Below the pieces are notes generated by a model. It saw nothing but the letters and a program-made list of their open reading frames with translations. It had not been told where the DNA came from and did no database searches. Shown piece after piece: positions 18,746-26,814 of a DNA stretch of 64,000 nucleotides. The position numbers and the translations under genes are program-made. The DNA is from Clostridium mobile (GTDB lineage Bacteria > Bacillota > Clostridia > Clostridiales > Clostridiaceae), in the NCBI RefSeq assembly GCF_018918285.1, contig NZ_JAHLQF010000003.1:682001-746000 (forward strand), read 5' to 3'. How positions within the stretch are numbered: position 1 is the stretch's first letter; each line of letters opens with the position of its first letter.

Positions 18746-18895
18746 GTTAATTCTTAATTAAACTTTATTGAATTTTGTTCTAAATTCGAGTTTAACACTT
18801 ATTCATATAGCTGTCAATATAGCTAAAATCCTATTTACAGAGGGTGAATCCATTGTTAAAATAAAAGTTAAAATAATAAATTTTGAGGAGTATAT

Positions 18896-19729
18896 ATGAT
18901 GGAGGTTGTAGTACGTTACCCTGCAAGTTTTGGTGAAATCATTCAAGGTAAGATTGGTGATAAAGATATTTTATGCTCTTGTCCTATTAATATGTATACA
19001 GAAGTAAAAATTTTTGAAAGTAAAAATTCAAACTTAAAATATAGTTATTTTAAGTCATGTAGATTTATGGAGAACTTACTAAAGGACTGGGGAGAAGAAA
19101 AATACATCGATGTTTTAGATATAGAAATTAAATCAAATATTCCTACAGGTAAAGGATTTGCTAGCAGTACAGCAGATTTATGTGGAGTATATCATGGACT
19201 TTTAAAATTCTTTAATAAGGAGTATAACCCTAGGGAGATAGAAAAACATTGCATAAATATTGAACCTACAGATAGTATAATCTTTAATGAAATGACTATT
19301 TTTGACTATAAAAAAGGTTTATATAAAAAAGGAATAGGTGAATACATAGAATTTAATATTTTAGTTTTTGAAGGAAATAAAGTAGTGGATACAGTACAAT
19401 TTAACAGTAGGCCACTGCCACCATTAAGCAATGTAGAGGATTTAATAGAAGTATTTGAAGAAGGAGTAAAATATAAAGATATAAAAAAAATAGCATATTG
19501 TTCAACAGAGAGTATAAAGAGAAATAGTAAGAGATTAAAATATGATATTTTAGATAGGATATTAAAAATAAAAGATGAAATTAAAGGGTATGGAATAATT
19601 GGGGCTCATAGTGGAGATGCATTAGGCATAATATATGAAGGAGAAGTAGATTTTAAAACTTTAGAAAAATATAAAGATCAACTTAAAGATTATAAAATTT
19701 ATGAAGTGAAAGCATTAAAAAGTATATAA
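18896..19729 (+). CDS. pduX: GHMP-family kinase, probably L-threonine kinase (PduX-like)
   Basis: A 277-residue cytosolic kinase. The GHMP ATP-binding motif is PTGKGFASSTADLCG (about 83-97). The N-terminus VVRYPASFGEIIQGKIGDKDILCSCPINMYTEV and a C-terminal GIIGAHSGDALGII match PduX-type proteins, which phosphorylate L-threonine for the aminopropanol linker of the cobalamin nucleotide loop. The ATG follows GAGGAGTATAT; an adjacent ATG at 18899 is equally possible. It is divergent from the riboswitch-controlled corrinoid importer, which supports a cobalamin role. It is followed at 13 bp by the peptidase C26 gene. Confidence 0.82.
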   Translation: MMEVVVRYPASFGEIIQGKIGDKDILCSCPINMYTEVKIFESKNSNLKYSYFKSCRFMENLLKDWGEEKYIDVLDIEIKSNIPTGKGFASSTADLCGVYHGLLKFFNKEYNPREIEKHCINIEPTDSIIFNEMTIFDYKKGLYKKGIGEYIEFNILVFEGNKVVDTVQFNSRPLPPLSNVEDLIEVFEEGVKYKDIKKIAYCSTESIKRNSKRLKYDILDRILKIKDEIKGYGIIGAHSGDALGIIYEGEVDFKTLEKYKDQLKDYKIYEVKALKSI

Positions 19730-19742
19730 GGGGGATTTAATC

Positions 19743-20465
19743 ATGGGGGAAAAAGTTATTGGAGTTGTTGGTAATCTAGAAATTCATAGTGAGGAAGGAT
19801 TTCCAAGCTACCATAGAATATTTGCAAATAAGGATTATTTAAATGTGGTAGAAGAGTGTGGAGGGGTACCTATAATACTTCCATTTACAGATGACTATTA
19901 TAAGGTAAAGGAACAGATAAAATTAGTAGATAAAGTCATAATAACTGGAGGAGTGGATATTAATCCATTTTATTATGGTGAGGAATCTATAATAAATGGT
20001 GGTACCATTATTCCCGAAAGAGATAATTATGATTTTATGATTATAAAAGCCTGTGAGGAATTGAATAAGCCTATCTTTGGCATATGCAGGGGAATGCAAT
20101 CTATAAATGTTGCTTATGGTGGTACATTATATCAACATATACCAGAGATTAAGGAATTCTATTTGCAACACTCTCAAAAATCAGCTTATGATGTAGCTGT
20201 TCATAAGATAAAAATTAAAGATAATACTAAGCTTTATTCTATATTAGGAGAAGAAGAAGAGGTAAATAGTTTTCATCATCAATCTATCAAAGGTTTAGCA
20301 CCCAATTTTATAATAAGTGCTTTTTCTAATGATGGAGTAGTTGAAGCTATTGAAAATATCCAAGGAAGAACTATAATTGGGGTTCAATGGCATCCTGAGA
20401 AAATGTACTTAAATAATAAAGGGATGAAGGAGTTGTTTCATAAATTTATAAATGTTTATGAATAA
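19743..20465 (+). CDS. gamma-glutamyl-gamma-aminobutyrate hydrolase-family amidotransferase (peptidase C26)
   Basis: A 240-residue class I glutamine-amidotransferase-like hydrolase. The nucleophile elbow is GICRGMQSINVAYGG, the oxyanion side VIITGGVDINPFYYGE, and the catalytic His-Glu pair is in GVQWHPEKM; HHQSIKGLAP is also typical. Family members hydrolyse gamma-glutamyl amides such as gamma-glutamyl-GABA in polyamine breakdown (PuuD), but other puu genes are absent here, so the substrate is open. The start ATG follows AAGGGGGATTTAATC, 13 bp after the GHMP kinase, suggesting one transcript. The next 230 bp hold only the brnQ leader. Confidence 0.85.
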   Translation: MGEKVIGVVGNLEIHSEEGFPSYHRIFANKDYLNVVEECGGVPIILPFTDDYYKVKEQIKLVDKVIITGGVDINPFYYGEESIINGGTIIPERDNYDFMIIKACEELNKPIFGICRGMQSINVAYGGTLYQHIPEIKEFYLQHSQKSAYDVAVHKIKIKDNTKLYSILGEEEEVNSFHHQSIKGLAPNFIISAFSNDGVVEAIENIQGRTIIGVQWHPEKMYLNNKGMKELFHKFINVYE

Positions 20466-20625
20466 GATATATTTATAAAATGAAAATAAGAAAACTGAAG
20501 AAAGAATACGAAAGATAATGCCATTTCTTAATATATTACGTTGGTGACATAAAGTTCCACTTGTATATTATGGGCTTTTTCTATAAAATAATTATCAAAA
20601 TATGTAATAATTTATGTCGAAATAG

Positions 20626-20674
20626 TTGACTATAGTGTAAAGTATTCGTTACTCTGAGTATGAATACTTTTTTT
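20626..20674 (+). promoter_or_regulatory. hairpin with T-run upstream of brnQ (terminator or attenuator)
   Basis: Arms AAAGTATTC (20639-20647) and GAATACTTT (20662-20670) followed by TTTT; an inner TACTC/GAGTA can extend the stem. A possible -35 TTGACT (20626-20631) lies just upstream and the brnQ start is 23 nt downstream. It may end the 18.9-20.5 kb transcript or attenuate brnQ. No known leader class is recognised. Confidence 0.5.
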
Positions 20675-20696
20675 AATAGACATGAGGGGGCAAAGG

Positions 20697-21980
20697 ATGA
20701 GTAAAGATTTAAAAAATATATTAATAACGGGTATGGCTTTATTCTCTACATTTTTCGGAGCGGGAAACTTAATTTTTCCACCTACATTAGGATATATGGC
20801 AGGAGATAAATGGGGATATATTGGATTAGGATTTTTAATTACATGCATCGGTTTACCTTTATTTGGAATAATGTCCGTAGCTTTATCGGGGGGAAAGACA
20901 GAGGATTTAACAAGCAAAATATCACCAACCTTTGGTAAAATACTATGTTCCATAATAATGTTATCAATAGGGCCTTTATTTGCGGTACCAAGAACTGGAG
21001 CTACAACTTTTGAATTAGGGGTTCTTCCTCTATTTCCAAATGCTAACTCAATAGTAGTATCTATTATATTTTTTAGTATCACATATATTTTAGCAGTAAA
21101 TGAATCTTCTGTAGTAGATAGAATAGGGGCTATTTTAACTCCATTCTTATTAATTACCTTAGGAATTATAATAGTTAAAGGAATTTTATTCCCTATTGGA
21201 ACGCCTGTAAATACAAACATAGAAGGGGCTTTTTCTAAGGGGTTTACTGAGGGCTACCAAACCATGGATGCATTAGGTTCCATAATATTAGCACAAATGT
21301 TCATAGGAGATTTATTTGTAAAAGGATATAAAGATAGAAAAACTCAAATAAATATAATAATGAAGGCTGGAATAGTATCATCTGTATGCCTTGGTATAGT
21401 GTATTTAGGATTATTATATATAGGCGGCACTGCTAGCGGAATAGCAGATCAAGATTTTACTAGAACAACTATACTTGTATTCATAAGCCAAAGGTTATTA
21501 GGTAATAGTAGTAAAATAATATTCGGAGGGGCAATAGCAGCAGCGTGTCTTACAACTTCTGTAGGTTTAACAGCAACTACTGGAAATTATTTTAACAAAT
21601 TATTAGAAAATAAAATAAGTTATAAAACAATAGTTCTATTAGCTTGTGTGACAAGTGCTATTATGTCTAACTATGGAGTAGAATCTATAGTAAAATTAGC
21701 AATACCAATACTTCAAATTATTTACCCTGTAGTAATAGTGCTTATAGTTTTATCTATGTTTTCAAAATACATCGTAAATAAAGGAATTTATTCTGGAGCT
21801 GTATATGGAGCTATGATAGTTAGCCTTATTAACTCTTTAAACTCTGCAGGAATAACATATGTTTTCAGTGATGCCATAAAAATGTTACCTTTTTATGAAG
21901 GAGGATTTTCATGGATATTACCTGCAATAGTTGGAGGAATAATCGGAGGAATTTTTTTTAATAAAGATAAAAGTAAATAG
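20697..21980 (+). CDS. brnQ: branched-chain amino acid:cation symporter
   Basis: The start is set at 20697 because GAGGGGG lies 6 nt upstream; the upstream ATG (20682) lacks a ribosome binding site. The 427-residue membrane protein has about 12 helices and the LIV-CS family features: TFFGAGNLIFPPTLGYMAGD at the N-terminus, FxxxYQTMDALGSIILAQMF, and GLTATTGNYFN. It imports Leu, Ile and Val with Na+ or H+, fitting a Stickland fermenter that oxidises branched-chain amino acids. A hairpin with a T-run lies just upstream. No terminator is seen before the tRNA promoter that starts 12 nt after the stop. Confidence 0.93.
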   Translation: MSKDLKNILITGMALFSTFFGAGNLIFPPTLGYMAGDKWGYIGLGFLITCIGLPLFGIMSVALSGGKTEDLTSKISPTFGKILCSIIMLSIGPLFAVPRTGATTFELGVLPLFPNANSIVVSIIFFSITYILAVNESSVVDRIGAILTPFLLITLGIIIVKGILFPIGTPVNTNIEGAFSKGFTEGYQTMDALGSIILAQMFIGDLFVKGYKDRKTQINIIMKAGIVSSVCLGIVYLGLLYIGGTASGIADQDFTRTTILVFISQRLLGNSSKIIFGGAIAAACLTTSVGLTATTGNYFNKLLENKISYKTIVLLACVTSAIMSNYGVESIVKLAIPILQIIYPVVIVLIVLSMFSKYIVNKGIYSGAVYGAMIVSLINSLNSAGITYVFSDAIKMLPFYEGGFSWILPAIVGGIIGGIFFNKDKSK

Positions 21981-21991
21981 TTTCTTGAGAC

Positions 21992-22020
21992 TTGACAACT
22001 TGCCATACAGGTTATATAAT
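21992..22020 (+). promoter_or_regulatory. consensus sigma-A promoter of tRNA-Glu
   Basis: TTGACA at 21992-21997, exactly 17 nt, TATAAT at 22015-22020. The tRNA starts 25 nt after the -10. Confidence 0.9.
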
Positions 22021-22044
22021 TATTAAATTAAATGAATTATATAT

Positions 22045-22119
22045 GGCCTCTTGGTCAAGTGGTTAAGACGCCACCCTCTCACGGTGGAATCAGGGGTTCA
22101 ATTCCCCTAGGGGCTGCCA
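22045..22119 (+). tRNA. tRNA-Glu (anticodon CUC)
   Basis: A 75-nt cloverleaf with GGTCAAGTGGTTAAGACGCC in the D-arm region, the anticodon loop CTCTCAC inside stem CCACC/GGTGG, the T-arm AGGGGTTCAATTCCCCT, and an encoded CCA end. The anticodon CTC reads GAG. It has its own promoter upstream and a terminator at 22123-22160, so it is a single-gene unit. The last acceptor pair (G1-U72) is a wobble. Confidence 0.93.
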
Positions 22120-22122
22120 CAT

Positions 22123-22160
22123 AAAAAATAGACTGAAGTTTTTACACAGTCTATTTTTTT
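22123..22160 (+). terminator. tRNA-Glu terminator
   Basis: Stem AAAAAATAGACTG (22123-22135) / CAGTCTATTTTTT (22147-22159), with the T-run inside the right arm. Confidence 0.9.
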
Positions 22161-22231
22161 GTTTTATATCATAGTATATATTAGCTCCATTATTAAATAT
22201 TCAATGATATAAATTAGAGGAGGAATGCCCA

Positions 22232-23608
22232 TTGAAGAGGACTTATGTGCTAGATACTAATGTTTTACTGTATTCTCCTGGTGCTATATTCTCCTTTGGG
22301 GAACACGATGTGGTAATACCAGAAGTGGTATTAGAAGAATTAGATAAGTTTAAGAAAGATAAAAATGATTTAGGAGCTAATGCACGATACGCGTCAAGAC
22401 TAATAGATAAATTAAGAAAAGAAGGAAAGCTAAACAAGGGAGTTCCTCTGCCAGGAGGGGGGAAATTAAGAGTAGAGATGAATCATCAACATACTGAGAT
22501 TCCAATATCCTGGGATAAAACTAAACCTGATAATAGAATAATTCAATTATGTAAGGGACTAAAAGAACTAGGTGAGGATGTATGCTTAATTACTAAGGAT
22601 ATATTTGAAAGGATTAAAGCTGACACCGTAGATATAGACGTTGAAGATTTCTATGAAAAAGTAGTGCCTGAGCATGAAAGTCAATATACAGGAAGAACAG
22701 ATTTGTATGCTTCCTCAGAGAAGGTGGATCAATTTTACCAAAGTAAATTTATAGAGATAAAGGATTTGGTATATTACTCCTCCATAACTGAGGAATACGT
22801 GGTCCCTAACCTTTATTCAAATCAATTTATAATAATACATTCCCTTGATAATCCAAGGAAAACTGCATTAGGAAGATTTGACGGTAAAAAAGTAGTACCT
22901 TTGTATTACAAGGAAATGAGTCCATTAGGCATAAATCCTAGAAATGTGGGGCAGAAATTTATGCTAGAAGCTTTGTACACTGACGCTAATATCGCGCCTT
23001 TAGTTATAATAAAAGGCCCTGCAGGAACTGCAAAAACTCTTTTTTCTTTAGCAGTGGGATTAAATAAAATATTAGAAGAAGACACAAACCAATATAGAAG
23101 AATTTTAGTATGTAGGCCTAATGTAACTATGGATGAAGATATAGGATACTTACCAGGAAAAGAGGAGGAGAAAATTTCTCCTTTTATGAGACCAGTTTTT
23201 GATAATTTAGAAATACTTGTAGATTCAGATGAGAAAGAAAGATATAGAAATGAAAAGGAACTGGCAGATAAAATAAGAGAACTTTTCGATAGAAGGATAA
23301 TTACAACGGAGGCTGTTGCATACTTAAGAGGAAGATCCATTATAAAAAATTGGGTAATAATAGATGAAGCTCAAAACCTAAGTCCAAAACAAGTTAAGGC
23401 AATAGTAACTCGTGTAGGAGAAGGGACAAAGTTGATGCTCATAGGAGATCCAGATCAAATAGATCATCCATTTCTAGATTCTAGATCTAATGGACTTTGC
23501 TACGCTTCAGAGAAAATGAAGGGTAGTGAACTTTGTTATCAAATAACCTTAAAATATGATGAATGTGAGAGATCACCACTAGCATATGAGGCGTCAAAGA
23601 GACTTTGA
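22232..23608 (+). CDS. PhoH-family ATPase with N-terminal PIN domain
   Basis: The start is TTG at 22232, eight nt after AGAGGAGG; the nearby ATG at 22224 is in another frame. The 458-residue protein begins with a PIN nuclease-like domain (YVLDTNVLLYSPGAIF, VVLEELDKFK, ICLITKD-type acidic residues) and ends with a PhoH/RecD-like ATPase: Walker A GPAGTAKT at 262-269, Walker B WVIIDEAQN, and LMLIGDPDQID. PIN-PhoH proteins (YlaK type) are thought to act on RNA with an ATPase motor; the exact role is unsettled. It is monocistronic, ending in a hairpin at 23677-23704. Confidence 0.92.
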   Translation: MKRTYVLDTNVLLYSPGAIFSFGEHDVVIPEVVLEELDKFKKDKNDLGANARYASRLIDKLRKEGKLNKGVPLPGGGKLRVEMNHQHTEIPISWDKTKPDNRIIQLCKGLKELGEDVCLITKDIFERIKADTVDIDVEDFYEKVVPEHESQYTGRTDLYASSEKVDQFYQSKFIEIKDLVYYSSITEEYVVPNLYSNQFIIIHSLDNPRKTALGRFDGKKVVPLYYKEMSPLGINPRNVGQKFMLEALYTDANIAPLVIIKGPAGTAKTLFSLAVGLNKILEEDTNQYRRILVCRPNVTMDEDIGYLPGKEEEKISPFMRPVFDNLEILVDSDEKERYRNEKELADKIRELFDRRIITTEAVAYLRGRSIIKNWVIIDEAQNLSPKQVKAIVTRVGEGTKLMLIGDPDQIDHPFLDSRSNGLCYASEKMKGSELCYQITLKYDECERSPLAYEASKRL

Positions 23609-23993
23609 TTTAACAGAGAGTAGAGAATTGAAAATTCAAAGTGGAAAGTCAAAGATTCAAAGTTTAAAATAGAGAAAAAGGATTTTGCTTAGGCAAAATC
23701 CTTTAAAATTAAAAGTTTTTGGCGAAAGTTCAAGAACTTTTTTATATTGTAATAATTTTTTGAAAGAAAAAAGTTCTATGGAAAATCCTCCATTATCAAT
23801 GGTCTGCTACATATTAAAAAGGAGATTATGAATAAATTTATTAAAAATATTAAATTGTTTAGAGAAAATTAATAATTTACTTGCGAATAAATACGTATAA
23901 ATACAATGATTACTATTTAAAAAAGTACATATTTATTGTACAATGATTATTATATGTTTAATCAGAGGAAAGAATGAAAGGAAAGGTTGAAAT
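23609..23993 (+). other. intergenic region: terminator, A/G-rich repeats, promoter region
   Basis: The first 65 bp are an A/G-rich low-complexity stretch of GAATTGAAAATTC and AAAGTGGAAAGTCAAAG type, like that before the 11356 terminator. A terminator occupies 23677-23704 (AAAGGATTTTGC / GCAAAATCCTTT); a second, weaker AAAAGTT/AACTTTT hairpin follows near 23710-23742. Closer to the next gene, TACAATGATTA occurs twice, near 23901 and 23940. No coding sequence is seen. Confidence 0.6.
23677..23704 (+). terminator. phoH terminator
   Basis: Perfect 12-bp arms 23677-23688 and 23693-23704 around the TTAG loop. Confidence 0.75.
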
Positions 23994-25007
23994 ATGGAGA
24001 GAAAGAAAAAAATAAAGAAGATAAAGAAAAAAAAGAAATTTTCTTTTAAAATATTTATGTTTTTTCTGATATTTGAGTTTGTATTCACGGGTATTACAGC
24101 CCCATTAATATTATTCTATGGACCTTTTAAAAATGTAAGAAAGACAATAGTTGGAGCAGCTATGAGTACATTAAGTCATCAATATATAGCTACTACTTTT
24201 TTATCAGATAAAAAAATAAAAGAAATTTTAAGTGAAGATGTTGTAGAAGTTATTGATCAAGGAAAAGGAATAGGGGAAATAAAGTTTAACAATAAGCATG
24301 ATACTAATATAGAAAGATATGATATAGATGGAAAGAAATTTAAGGGTTATATGTTAGTAGTACATGATCCTACTAGAGTAAAGGTTGGTTATAGTAGTAA
24401 ACTATCAAAGGGATTAGGAGAACTTACAAGCCAAATAGCTAGAAACAACAATGCTATTGCAGCTATAAATGCTGGAGGTTTTGTTGATAAAAATTCAGAT
24501 GGAAACTGGACAGGTACAGGAGGACAACCTGTTGGAATAATTATGAACGATGGAAAAATGATTAATGACGTCAGCAACCCAGATGCAAAAGATGATGTAA
24601 TGGCTATTACTGAAGAAGGTGTGTTGTTAGTTGGTAAATATAGTTTAAATGAACTAAGAGACTTAAATGCTAAAGAAGCTATAACCTTTGGTCCTGCTTT
24701 AGTAGTAAATGGAAAACCTACTATAAAATCTGGTGATGGTGGATGGGGAATCGCTCCTAGAACTGCCATCGGACAAAGAGAAGATGGAGCTATACTTTTA
24801 TTAGTTATAGATGGAAGACAGGTTAGCAGTGTAGGGGCTACTCTTAGGGATGTACAGGATATAATGCTAGAATACGGTGCTATGAGTGCTACTAATTTAG
24901 ATGGTGGGTCTTCTGCCACAATGTATTATGATGGAGAAGTAATTAATAATCCTTGTAACCCACTAGGTGAAAGAGCTATACCTTCCGTCGTATATGTAAC
25001 ACCTTAG
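23994..25007 (+). CDS. phosphodiester glycosidase (NAGPA-domain) membrane-anchored protein
   Basis: A 337-residue protein with a lysine-rich cytoplasmic start (MERKKKIKKIKKKKKFSF) and one membrane helix at about 19-40, then an extracellular NAGPA/DUF2233 domain. Its signatures are AAINAGGFVD near 155, GPALVVNGKP, APRTAIGQREDGAILLLVIDGR, and NLDGGSSATMYY near the C-terminus. Family members uncover or cleave sugar phosphodiesters, and bacterial versions are linked to surface polysaccharide or teichoic acid turnover. The ATG follows GAAAGGAAAGGTTGAAAT. The downstream gene begins 14 bp after the stop, so the pair is an operon. Confidence 0.85.
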   Translation: MERKKKIKKIKKKKKFSFKIFMFFLIFEFVFTGITAPLILFYGPFKNVRKTIVGAAMSTLSHQYIATTFLSDKKIKEILSEDVVEVIDQGKGIGEIKFNNKHDTNIERYDIDGKKFKGYMLVVHDPTRVKVGYSSKLSKGLGELTSQIARNNNAIAAINAGGFVDKNSDGNWTGTGGQPVGIIMNDGKMINDVSNPDAKDDVMAITEEGVLLVGKYSLNELRDLNAKEAITFGPALVVNGKPTIKSGDGGWGIAPRTAIGQREDGAILLLVIDGRQVSSVGATLRDVQDIMLEYGAMSATNLDGGSSATMYYDGEVINNPCNPLGERAIPSVVYVTP

Positions 25008-25021
25008 AAGGAGAGGAAAAG

Positions 25022-26050
25022 ATGAAGTCTACAAAGAGGATAATTACTTGGATAATATTTTCGTTAGTAATTCAAATAATTGGTTTTATTTATATTGAGA
25101 AAGTATATCTATCAACAAATACATCAGTGAAGTTTAAGAAAGTAGAAAAAAAAGAAAAAGATAGTAAAAAGGATATAGAAGTACCCATACCGGAAGGAGC
25201 AGAACATGTTAGCCTATCCTTTGACGGTAAGTATGTAACATATTATATAGATGGACAATTAAAGGTTATAAATACAAAAGATGGGCAAGAGAAAAAAGTA
25301 TCCTTTGAAGAAGGAATAGATATATCCTTCTATAAATGGCTTCCAGATAGAAATAGAATGTTAATAGCTGAGAAACACAATTCTAGTAAAAGCAGTGGAT
25401 TAAAATTATCCTACTATGATGTTGATAGAGATGAAAAGAATAAAATAAAGGATTTAACCTGGTCAGATGAAAATTCAGAGGTTGAAGATATACAATATTC
25501 TATTTTTACTAATGTAATATATGTAAAAGTCTCTAGAAGCGGAGGAAGAAGTAGTTTTTATTGGATAGATATAAATAAACAACTAAAAAATTTATATTTA
25601 AAATCTGACTTTGTTGGAGAGATTGCTATTCTGCACAACGAAGATAGGCTTGTCTATGAAGATACAACTTATGACAAGATTTATGCTACTGGTAGGGAAA
25701 ATTCAATAAAAATAAAAGGTGTAGATAGTCCAAGATTACTTGGTGTTGATGATGACGATAATGTTTATATAGGAGCATTAGAAAACGAAAAAATATCAAA
25801 AATATACTATGGAAGTCTAGAGACACCTACAAGTGAATGGAATGTTATGCCTTTAGTAGATCCTGCAAGTAGGGAGGATATATTTATATTAGGTGGAGGA
25901 AAGATTGTTATAAATGACAATCTAAAAGGTGCAATTAAGGAAATATCTACAGGAAAAGAATATTCTTATTCTGGTAGATTCCTTCAAGTATATAGTGGTG
26001 GTGTTGCATCTATAAAAGATGGCAAGCTAATTAAGACGGCATTTAAATAA
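25022..26050 (+). CDS. membrane-anchored extracellular protein, beta-propeller-like
   Basis: A 342-residue product with an N-terminal membrane helix (about 8-25; IITWIIFSLVIQIIGFIYI) followed by an extracellular region rich in beta-strand repeats such as HVSLSFDGKYVTYYIDGQLKVI, YKWLPDRNRMLIAE and NKQLKNLYL. The pattern resembles TolB/WD40-like propeller blades. No catalytic residues are recognised. It is likely co-transcribed with the NAGPA-domain gene (14 bp apart), so a joint envelope role is inferred. Its ATG follows AAGGAGAGGAAAAG. The unit ends at 26057-26098. Confidence 0.7.
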   Translation: MKSTKRIITWIIFSLVIQIIGFIYIEKVYLSTNTSVKFKKVEKKEKDSKKDIEVPIPEGAEHVSLSFDGKYVTYYIDGQLKVINTKDGQEKKVSFEEGIDISFYKWLPDRNRMLIAEKHNSSKSSGLKLSYYDVDRDEKNKIKDLTWSDENSEVEDIQYSIFTNVIYVKVSRSGGRSSFYWIDINKQLKNLYLKSDFVGEIAILHNEDRLVYEDTTYDKIYATGRENSIKIKGVDSPRLLGVDDDDNVYIGALENEKISKIYYGSLETPTSEWNVMPLVDPASREDIFILGGGKIVINDNLKGAIKEISTGKEYSYSGRFLQVYSGGVASIKDGKLIKTAFK

Positions 26051-26056
26051 AAATTA

Positions 26057-26098
26057 AAAACTACTAAGATGTTCTCAGGGGCAAATCTTAGTAGTTTT
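26057..26098 (+). terminator. intrinsic terminator
   Basis: Stem AAAACTACTAAGAT / ATCTTAGTAGTTTT just after the propeller-like gene. Confidence 0.8.
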
Positions 26099-26158
26099 GC
26101 TTTATAACTTTATGATATAATAATTTTACATTGATATTAAGAGAGGATGATTTTATTA

Positions 26159-26794
26159 GTGAATATATTGACATATAAAATATTAATGATTCCAGCTATA
26201 TTAATTGCATTTACATTTCATGAATATGCCCACGCTTTTGTGGCTGATAGATTAGGAGATAAAACTCCTAAGTTTCAAGGACGATTGACCTTAAATCCAT
26301 TAGCGCATATAGACCCACTAGGATTTATTATGATTATTCTTGCTGGATTTGGATGGGCAAAACCTGTACAAGTAAACCCAAGAGTATTTAAAAATTATTA
26401 TAAAGACGATTTAAAGGTTTCAATTGCAGGTCCTTTAGCTAACGTACTAGTTGCCGTGGTGGTGGCTGCTATTCTGTCAGTTGTAAATAAGTTTTTGCCA
26501 CACTATCTATATTTTAATCCTGTTATCGATTTGCTAATTGGCATTTTATATATAACAATACAATTAAATTGTACTTTGGCCTTTTTTAACATGATGCCAT
26601 TGCCAGGTTTAGATGGATTTCATGTTTTAAGAGATCTTTTTCCTGCAAAAACTTATAAAATTTATGAAAAAATATATCCTTATCAAACTGTAATACTAAT
26701 ACTATTTATAGTGATACCAGGGATTTCAGGGCTTTTAGTACACACTCCTGCTAATGCACTTTTTGGATTTATAGCAAAAATATTTAATATTTAG
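26159..26794 (+). CDS. site-2 protease family (M50) membrane metalloprotease
   Basis: A roughly 211-residue protein with about five membrane helices. The zinc motif HEYAH sits in AFTFHEYAHAFVADRLGD, followed by GRLTLNPLAHIDPLG and a later NMMPLPGLDGF holding the third ligand. This is the short rhomboid-unrelated YwhC-like S2P group without a PDZ domain; substrates are unknown. The start is uncertain: the ATG at 26147 directly abuts AGAGAGG, whereas the GTG at 26159 is better spaced and is preferred. The sensor kinase gene begins 20 bp after the stop, but the protein is a general type and may not belong to that system. Confidence 0.87.
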   Translation: MNILTYKILMIPAILIAFTFHEYAHAFVADRLGDKTPKFQGRLTLNPLAHIDPLGFIMIILAGFGWAKPVQVNPRVFKNYYKDDLKVSIAGPLANVLVAVVVAAILSVVNKFLPHYLYFNPVIDLLIGILYITIQLNCTLAFFNMMPLPGLDGFHVLRDLFPAKTYKIYEKIYPYQTVILILFIVIPGISGLLVHTPANALFGFIAKIFNI

Positions 26795-26814
26795 TTTGTA
26801 AAGGAAGGATTTAT

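Noticed and set aside
20630..21220. 196-codon open frame on the - strand inside brnQ
   Set aside because: Antisense to a clear BrnQ symporter; proline- and isoleucine-rich translation with no recognisable domain.
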